DNA from: Candidatus Shapirobacteria bacterium
GTDB taxonomy: Bacteria; Patescibacteriota; Microgenomatia; UBA12405
DNA: 9,506 bases
Assembly (NCBI GenBank): GCA_023245435.1
Contig: JAHFKH010000015.1
Coordinates: 1-9,506, forward strand
Direction of reading: 5' to 3'
The stretch's first letter is position 1, and the number at the start of each line of letters is the position of its first letter. Under the pieces are notes generated by a model that ran no database searches, was not told the DNA's origin, and saw only the letters and a program-made list of their open reading frames with translations. This document shows, piece by piece, positions 6,628 through 9,506 of the stretch. Position numbers and translations under genes: made by a program.

Positions 6628-6861
6628 TTATTCTTTAATTTCGAGTAAATAGTGAACTTCGGGATAGGCCAAATTTAAAAGGGTGCGAATTGATTTGATA
6701 ACCTTGCCTTCTTTGCCAATTAATTGGCCAATAAATTCAGGGAGAGCAGAAATAGTAATAACTAAAGTCCCATTTTCATCACGAGTAGTCATAGAAACAC
6801 CAGCATTTTCAGGTAAAATTGAGCTAACTATATATTGAGCAGTTTGAGCAATATCGTTCAT
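6628..6861 (-). CDS. khpA: KH-domain RNA-binding protein KhpA
   Basis: This 77-residue protein is a single KH domain of the KhpA (YlqC) family, a small RNA-binding protein that in Gram-positive bacteria pairs with KhpB/EloR and affects cell-envelope growth and RNA regulation. The diagnostic G-x-x-G loop appears as LIGKEGKVIKSIRTLLN (47-63), preceded by the beta strands TTRDENGTLVITI and ending in VHYLLEI. Length matches the family (about 75-80). The ATG at 6861 begins 2 nt after the rpsP stop and has no Shine-Dalgarno site, so translation is probably coupled. rpsP followed by this KH gene is a widely conserved pair; the rimM and trmD genes that often follow are absent here because the convergent pilO lies next. 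Confidence 0.93.
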   Translation of the reverse strand: MNDIAQTAQYIVSSILPENAGVSMTTRDENGTLVITISALPEFIGQLIGKEGKVIKSIRTLLNLAYPEVHYLLEIKE

Positions 6862-6863
6862 AT

Positions 6864-7130
6864 TTAGGCAGTTTTAGCAATAACTTTTTTCTTTTTATTA
6901 GGATATTTGGCGGGATTTAATAATTTTTCAACTCCGAGAGTCAATTGAGCACCGTTTTTGATCCATTTTTGCATTTCGTCTTTGTTTACTTCCAAAGTTT
7001 TGGTAGCAGGGGTATAAAAACCCAAATCAGCGGTAAATTTACCGTTCATTTTGCTGTGCTCTTCGGCAACAACAATTCTAAACGATCTTTGATGAATTTT
7101 TCCAGTCGGTCTTAATTTTATTTTTAGCAT
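6864..7130 (-). CDS. rpsP: 30S ribosomal protein S16
   Basis: S16 binds 16S rRNA early in 30S assembly. The 88-residue product has the family's N-terminal signature, MLKIKLRPTGKIHQRSFRIV (1-20), then LGFYTPAT (36-43), then the GAQLTLGVEKLL block (60-71), and ends in a lysine-rich tail. Length is typical for bacterial S16. The start at 7130 lies 8 nt after the rnc stop. It has no Shine-Dalgarno site; instead an extended -10 motif (TGTTATAAT, 7138-7146) sits 7 nt upstream, which suggests a leaderless transcript in addition to read-through from rnc. Confidence 0.97.
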   Translation of the reverse strand: MLKIKLRPTGKIHQRSFRIVVAEEHSKMNGKFTADLGFYTPATKTLEVNKDEMQKWIKNGAQLTLGVEKLLNPAKYPNKKKKVIAKTA

Positions 7131-7137
7131 AGGTAGG

Positions 7138-7146
7138 ATTATAACA
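7138..7146 (-). promoter_or_regulatory. Extended -10 promoter motif for rpsP, probably leaderless
   Basis: On the minus strand TGTTATAAT is a perfect extended -10 (TGn plus TATAAT), overlapping the rnc stop codon. Seven bases (CCTACCT) separate it from the ATG at 7130, so the normal start of transcription would fall on the A of the start codon. No good -35 box is seen 16-18 nt upstream, as is common for extended -10 promoters. Confidence 0.45.
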
Positions 7147-7834
7147 GATTTTTTAAGCTTTCGGTGGCATTAATCGCGGCTTGTTCTTCGGCTTTTTGTT
7201 TGGAGTTGCCCTCTCCTTTGGCAATTAATTTGTCGCCAATATAGGCACCTGAGGTAAATTTTTTGTCATGATCGGGCCCGGTTTGCTCAATTATTTGATA
7301 ATTTGGGGTAATCCCCTGTTTTGATTGAGACAATTCTTGGAAAATACTTTTAGGGTCTTTGTACTGATTTTTGTTTGATAATTCGTCAATACTTTTATGT
7401 AAAATTTGAGATAAAAAAGTATCAACGGCATTTTGACCACCATCAAGGTAAATTGCGCCAATAATAGCCTCAAGTGTATCGGCTAATATGGAGATATTAA
7501 GACGGCCACCGTGAGTTTCTTCACCTTTGGAAAGATAAATATAATCGCCTATCTTTAGGTCTAAAGCAATACTGGCTAAATTTTGGGTACGGACAATTAA
7601 ACTTCGTAAATTGGTCATTTGTCCTTCATTAAAATCAGGAAATTTTTTGTAAAGTGTTTGAGAGGTCCATAATTCTAAAACGGCGTCACCTAAAAATTCG
7701 AGTCTTTCGTTGGAAATTGAATAAGGATTTTTATATTCGTTTAGTGAAGAACGATGAACTAAGGCTTGGTTTAGTAATTTTTCGTCGTTAAAACTAATAT
7801 TTAATAGTTTTAATAATGGTTTTAAATCAGTCAT
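7139..7834 (-). CDS. rnc: Ribonuclease III
   Basis: RNase III cuts double-stranded RNA, including the rRNA precursor stems, and works as a homodimer with Mg2+. The 231-residue product has the signature SNERLEFLGDAVLEL (41-55). E43, E46 and D50 align with E. coli E38, E41 and D45, and D119 and E122 in SILADTLEAIIG align with D114 and E117, so the catalytic set is complete. A double-stranded RNA-binding domain follows from about 158 (KDPKSIFQELSQ) to 228, with its typical C-terminal helix SKQKAEEQAAINA. Length matches the family (about 226-240). The ATG at 7834 overlaps the nusB stop by 8 nt (ATGACTGA), so translation is coupled. The following rpsP begins 8 nt after the stop. Confidence 0.98.
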   Translation of the reverse strand: MTDLKPLLKLLNISFNDEKLLNQALVHRSSLNEYKNPYSISNERLEFLGDAVLELWTSQTLYKKFPDFNEGQMTNLRSLIVRTQNLASIALDLKIGDYIYLSKGEETHGGRLNISILADTLEAIIGAIYLDGGQNAVDTFLSQILHKSIDELSNKNQYKDPKSIFQELSQSKQGITPNYQIIEQTGPDHDKKFTSGAYIGDKLIAKGEGNSKQKAEEQAAINATESLKNLL

Positions 7835-8189
7835 GGTTGTTTGGTTTAATTATAGAACCTAGAACGGCGTTTATAAAAGAAGAAGATGATTCGTTGCCGT
7901 ATTCTTTGGCAATTTCAACGGCTTCGTCAATAACAACTTTGGCGGGAACTTGGTCGGGGGTAAATAATATTTCCCAAATAGCGAGGCGTAAAATAGATAA
8001 ATCAATGCGATTTATTTTGTCGATAGGCCATTTTGGGGCAAAAAAAGCGATTTTAGCGTCAATTTCGGGTATTTGAGAAACGATGGATTTTATGGCTAAT
8101 TTTGGAGTTGATTTGATTGATTCCCAAGCAAAAAGCTCCTGAAATAGGTGGATACGTTTTTTGTGGCGAGGATCAAGCTTGCTTTTCAC
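7827..8189 (-). CDS. nusB: Transcription antitermination factor NusB
   Basis: NusB, with NusE (S10), binds the boxA RNA of rRNA operons and supports antitermination. The 120-residue all-helical product carries the family's C-terminal core: IDLSILRLAIWEI (62-74), VPAKVVIDEAVEIAKEYG (81-98) and SSSFINAVLGSI (102-113). The N-terminal part with basic PRHKKR and FQELFAWE fits the RNA-binding helices. It is somewhat shorter than E. coli NusB (139). The start is GTG at 8189, overlapping the rpmF stop as GTGA (8186-8189), so its translation is probably coupled to L32. It overlaps rnc by 8 nt at the other end. Confidence 0.95.
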   Translation of the reverse strand: MKSKLDPRHKKRIHLFQELFAWESIKSTPKLAIKSIVSQIPEIDAKIAFFAPKWPIDKINRIDLSILRLAIWEILFTPDQVPAKVVIDEAVEIAKEYGNESSSSFINAVLGSIIKPNNHD

Positions 8190-8338
8190 TGGTGACAGTT
8201 TTGACAGATGAAACCGGGACGTTTATCTTGGCCACATTTAAGACATTTGGTAACTTGGGCCAAAGCCGGTCCGGTAATGGTGGCACGTCGACGTCCTTGA
8301 CGACGGGAAGAGGGCCAATGTTTAGGTAGTGCGGTCAT
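8186..8338 (-). CDS. rpmF: 50S ribosomal protein L32 (short gene)
   Basis: This 50-codon gene is below common length cut-offs. The protein begins MTALPKHWPSSRRQGRRRA, which matches the basic L32 N-terminus (PK..S.SRR.KRRA). It ends with a zinc ribbon, C32-x2-C35, nine residues, then C45-x2-C48 (TKCLKCGQDK and FICQNCHQ). The CX2C-X9-CX2C spacing is that of zinc-binding L32. L32 binds 23S rRNA near the peptidyl transferase region of the large subunit. The TGA at 8186-8188 overlaps the GTG of nusB. The ATG at 8338 is preceded by ACCTCC, the opposite of a Shine-Dalgarno sequence, and by an extended -10 motif at 8345-8353. Position between recG and nusB-rnc fits an RNA and ribosome operon. Confidence 0.95.
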   Translation of the reverse strand: MTALPKHWPSSRRQGRRRATITGPALAQVTKCLKCGQDKRPGFICQNCHQ

Positions 8339-8344
8339 GGAGGT

Positions 8345-8353
8345 ATTTTAGCA
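8345..8353 (-). promoter_or_regulatory. Extended -10 promoter motif for rpmF, probably leaderless
   Basis: On the minus strand TGCTAAAAT (TGn plus TAAAAT, five of six matches to TATAAT) fills most of the 15-nt gap between the recG stop (8354-8356) and the rpmF ATG (8338). Six bases, ACCTCC, lie between the motif and the ATG, so transcription would start at or next to the start codon. No convincing -35 box is seen. Confidence 0.4.
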
Positions 8354-9506
8354 TTAATTTGTGGTATTGGTATTGGTTTGATCAATAATCAACTTTTTTA
8401 TATCAAACTTGGTCTTGAGGAGGTCTTCGATAATTAATTTGCCAATTTCAATTGATTTTTGATCAAAATAATAATGGCCATGTTGGAGGGTAGAAAATAA
8501 TTGACCAGGACCGCGAATTTTTAAGTCAAACTCAGCTAATTGTTGACCTTCATAATGAGAGGTTAAATATTTTAAACGGCTACTATTTTCATTATCAGCA
8601 AATAAATAACAAAAACCAGGGTCGACTCCCCTGCCGACTCGACCACGTAATTGATGAAGTGAAGCTAAACCAAATCGATCAGCTGATTGAATAATTATAA
8701 CCGTAGCATTGGGAAAATCGATACCAACTTCAATAATAGGAGTGGTGACCAAAATATTTATTTTATTTTTTTTAAAATCACTAAAAATTTTTTGACGATC
8801 TATTTCTTTTATTTTGCCATGGATTAATTCCAATTTTAATTTGGGAAATAATGGTTTAAGTAGAGCAAACTCGGCGGTGGCCGATTTGACAGTCGATAAT
8901 GATTCGGAATCGTTTATAAAAGGACAAACAATAAACGCTTGTTCATCCGTGGTTTCAATTTGATTTTTTAACCATAAATAACAATCAGATATTTTATTTT
9001 TGGGAACAATAAAAGTTTTGACTGGCTTCCAATGAGGTAAATGATTTAAATAAGAGATATCTAAATGACCATAAACTGACAGAGCCAAAGTTCTAGGAAT
9101 GGGGGTGGCAGACATAGAAATAGTGTGAGGCGGATTTTTGAGTTTGGCCAAAAAATTACGTTGAATAACGCCAAATTTATGTTGTTCGTCGATGACTAAT
9201 AAGGCAATTTTTTTGAAAAATGTGGCGTTTTGATAAAAAGCAGCATGGGTAGAAATGATAATGGAATTGGCAGGAAGTTTGCTCAATTTATTTTTATTGT
9301 TAAGTAAAAATATGGGAGTTTTAGGTAATGTTTTTTTGAAAAAGGCAAAGTGTTGATTGGCTAAAACTAAAGTTGGGGCCACAATTAAAGAAATGTGTTT
9401 ATTGTTTGAGGTCAGGTGAGCGGCTAACAGAGCGATGATGGTTTTACCAGAACCAACGTCACCACAAAGTAAACGGTGAGTGGGATGGGATGATAATAAA
9501 TCTTTT
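8354..9506 (-). CDS. recG: ATP-dependent DNA helicase RecG, C-terminal part (5' end outside window)
   Basis: RecG is a superfamily 2 helicase that remodels stalled replication forks and Holliday junctions. The frame is open from the right edge (first full codon 9503-9505), so 383 residues are visible of a family length near 700; the N-terminal wedge domain is missing. A GTG at 9382 is internal, not the start. Motifs in order are Walker A GDVGSGKT (9440-9463), Walker B DEQH (9179-9190, within VIDEQHKFG), motif III SATPIPRTLALSVYGHLDIS, and the motif V-VI block VGIDFPNATVI, DRFGLASLHQLRGRVGRG. The C-terminal RecG marker FDLKIRGPGQL follows. The gene ends with TAA at 8354-8356, 15 nt before rpmF. 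It is the most upstream gene seen in this minus-strand cluster. Confidence 0.97.
   Translation of the reverse strand, partial: KDLLSSHPTHRLLCGDVGSGKTIIALLAAHLTSNNKHISLIVAPTLVLANQHFAFFKKTLPKTPIFLLNNKNKLSKLPANSIIISTHAAFYQNATFFKKIALLVIDEQHKFGVIQRNFLAKLKNPPHTISMSATPIPRTLALSVYGHLDISYLNHLPHWKPVKTFIVPKNKISDCYLWLKNQIETTDEQAFIVCPFINDSESLSTVKSATAEFALLKPLFPKLKLELIHGKIKEIDRQKIFSDFKKNKINILVTTPIIEVGIDFPNATVIIIQSADRFGLASLHQLRGRVGRGVDPGFCYLFADNENSSRLKYLTSHYEGQQLAEFDLKIRGPGQLFSTLQHGHYYFDQKSIEIGKLIIEDLLKTKFDIKKLIIDQTNTNTTN

Noticed and set aside
7849..7854. TATAAT on the minus strand 14 nt before the rnc ATG, as a possible rnc promoter.
   Set aside because: It has no TGn extension and no -35 at 16-18 nt, and lies inside nusB coding sequence. 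rnc is better explained by coupling to nusB. It is a reminder that single -10 hexamers arise by chance here.
8337..8349. The 13-mer ATGGAGGTATTTT occurs here and at 5853-5865 before pilO.
   Set aside because: One such 13-nt match is close to what chance gives in about 9.5 kb, and the two copies have different roles (antisense of the rpmF upstream region, sense SD of pilO).
8362..8377. GGTATT tandem near the recG 3' end.
   Set aside because: Two copies only, encoding the NTNT tail of RecG; too short to call a repeat element.
1..9506. CRISPR arrays, tRNAs, rRNAs, insertion sequences, att sites, toxin-antitoxin or defence genes.
   Set aside because: I saw no regularly spaced repeats, no transposase or integrase motifs, no terminal inverted repeats and no tRNA-like folds. 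The window is a pilus locus next to a housekeeping cluster.

Overview
The window looks like chromosomal DNA of a Candidate Phyla Radiation (Patescibacteria) bacterium, most likely of the Microgenomates type. This is an inference from four things: AT-rich compact DNA; a type IV pilus block with pilM-pilN-pilO and a PilX-like protein but no pilP or pilQ; very short or overlapping gene junctions; and the style of the secreted and prepilin-like proteins. UGA ends several well-bounded genes (pilM, pilN, pilO, rpmF, nusB), so the standard bacterial code is in use, not the UGA-glycine code of Gracilibacteria and Absconditabacteria.

Positions 1-6625 (plus strand) form a type IV pilus and surface-protein region. 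It opens with the 3' end of a probable minor pilin (to 340). A 271-bp gap follows, with an AT-rich hairpin, a short palindrome and a near-consensus sigma70-type promoter (548-576). Next come a small cysteine-containing protein of unknown function (612-1013) and a large secreted protein (1104-3530) with a cysteine-rich head, a fibronectin-III-like domain and a beta-rich C-terminal part. A PilX-like prepilin (3527-4300) follows, and then pilM, pilN and pilO, joined by 4-nt ATGA overlaps. PilM (cytoplasmic actin-like ATPase) should bind the N-terminal NLLP segment of PilN. PilN and PilO should form the inner-membrane alignment complex. The PilX-like protein and the large secreted protein are candidates for the minor-pilin and tip or surface part of the fibre.

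Positions 6628-9506 (minus strand) are a housekeeping cluster for RNA, ribosome and recombination functions. In transcription order it is recG (5' end outside the window), rpmF (50 codons, easily missed), nusB, rnc, rpsP, khpA. Junctions are tight: GTGA between rpmF and nusB, an 8-nt overlap between nusB and rnc, and 2 nt between rpsP and khpA. The two clusters converge with only 2 nt between the pilO and khpA stop codons.

The points most worth a second look are: the 27-cysteine secreted protein and its small upstream neighbour as candidate pilus-tip or adhesion factors; a heptanucleotide tandem repeat that encodes part of the prepilin leader; and extended -10 motifs exactly 6-7 nt upstream of the rpmF and rpsP start codons, which suggest leaderless ribosomal-protein mRNAs in a genome that also uses Shine-Dalgarno sites (pilN, pilO).
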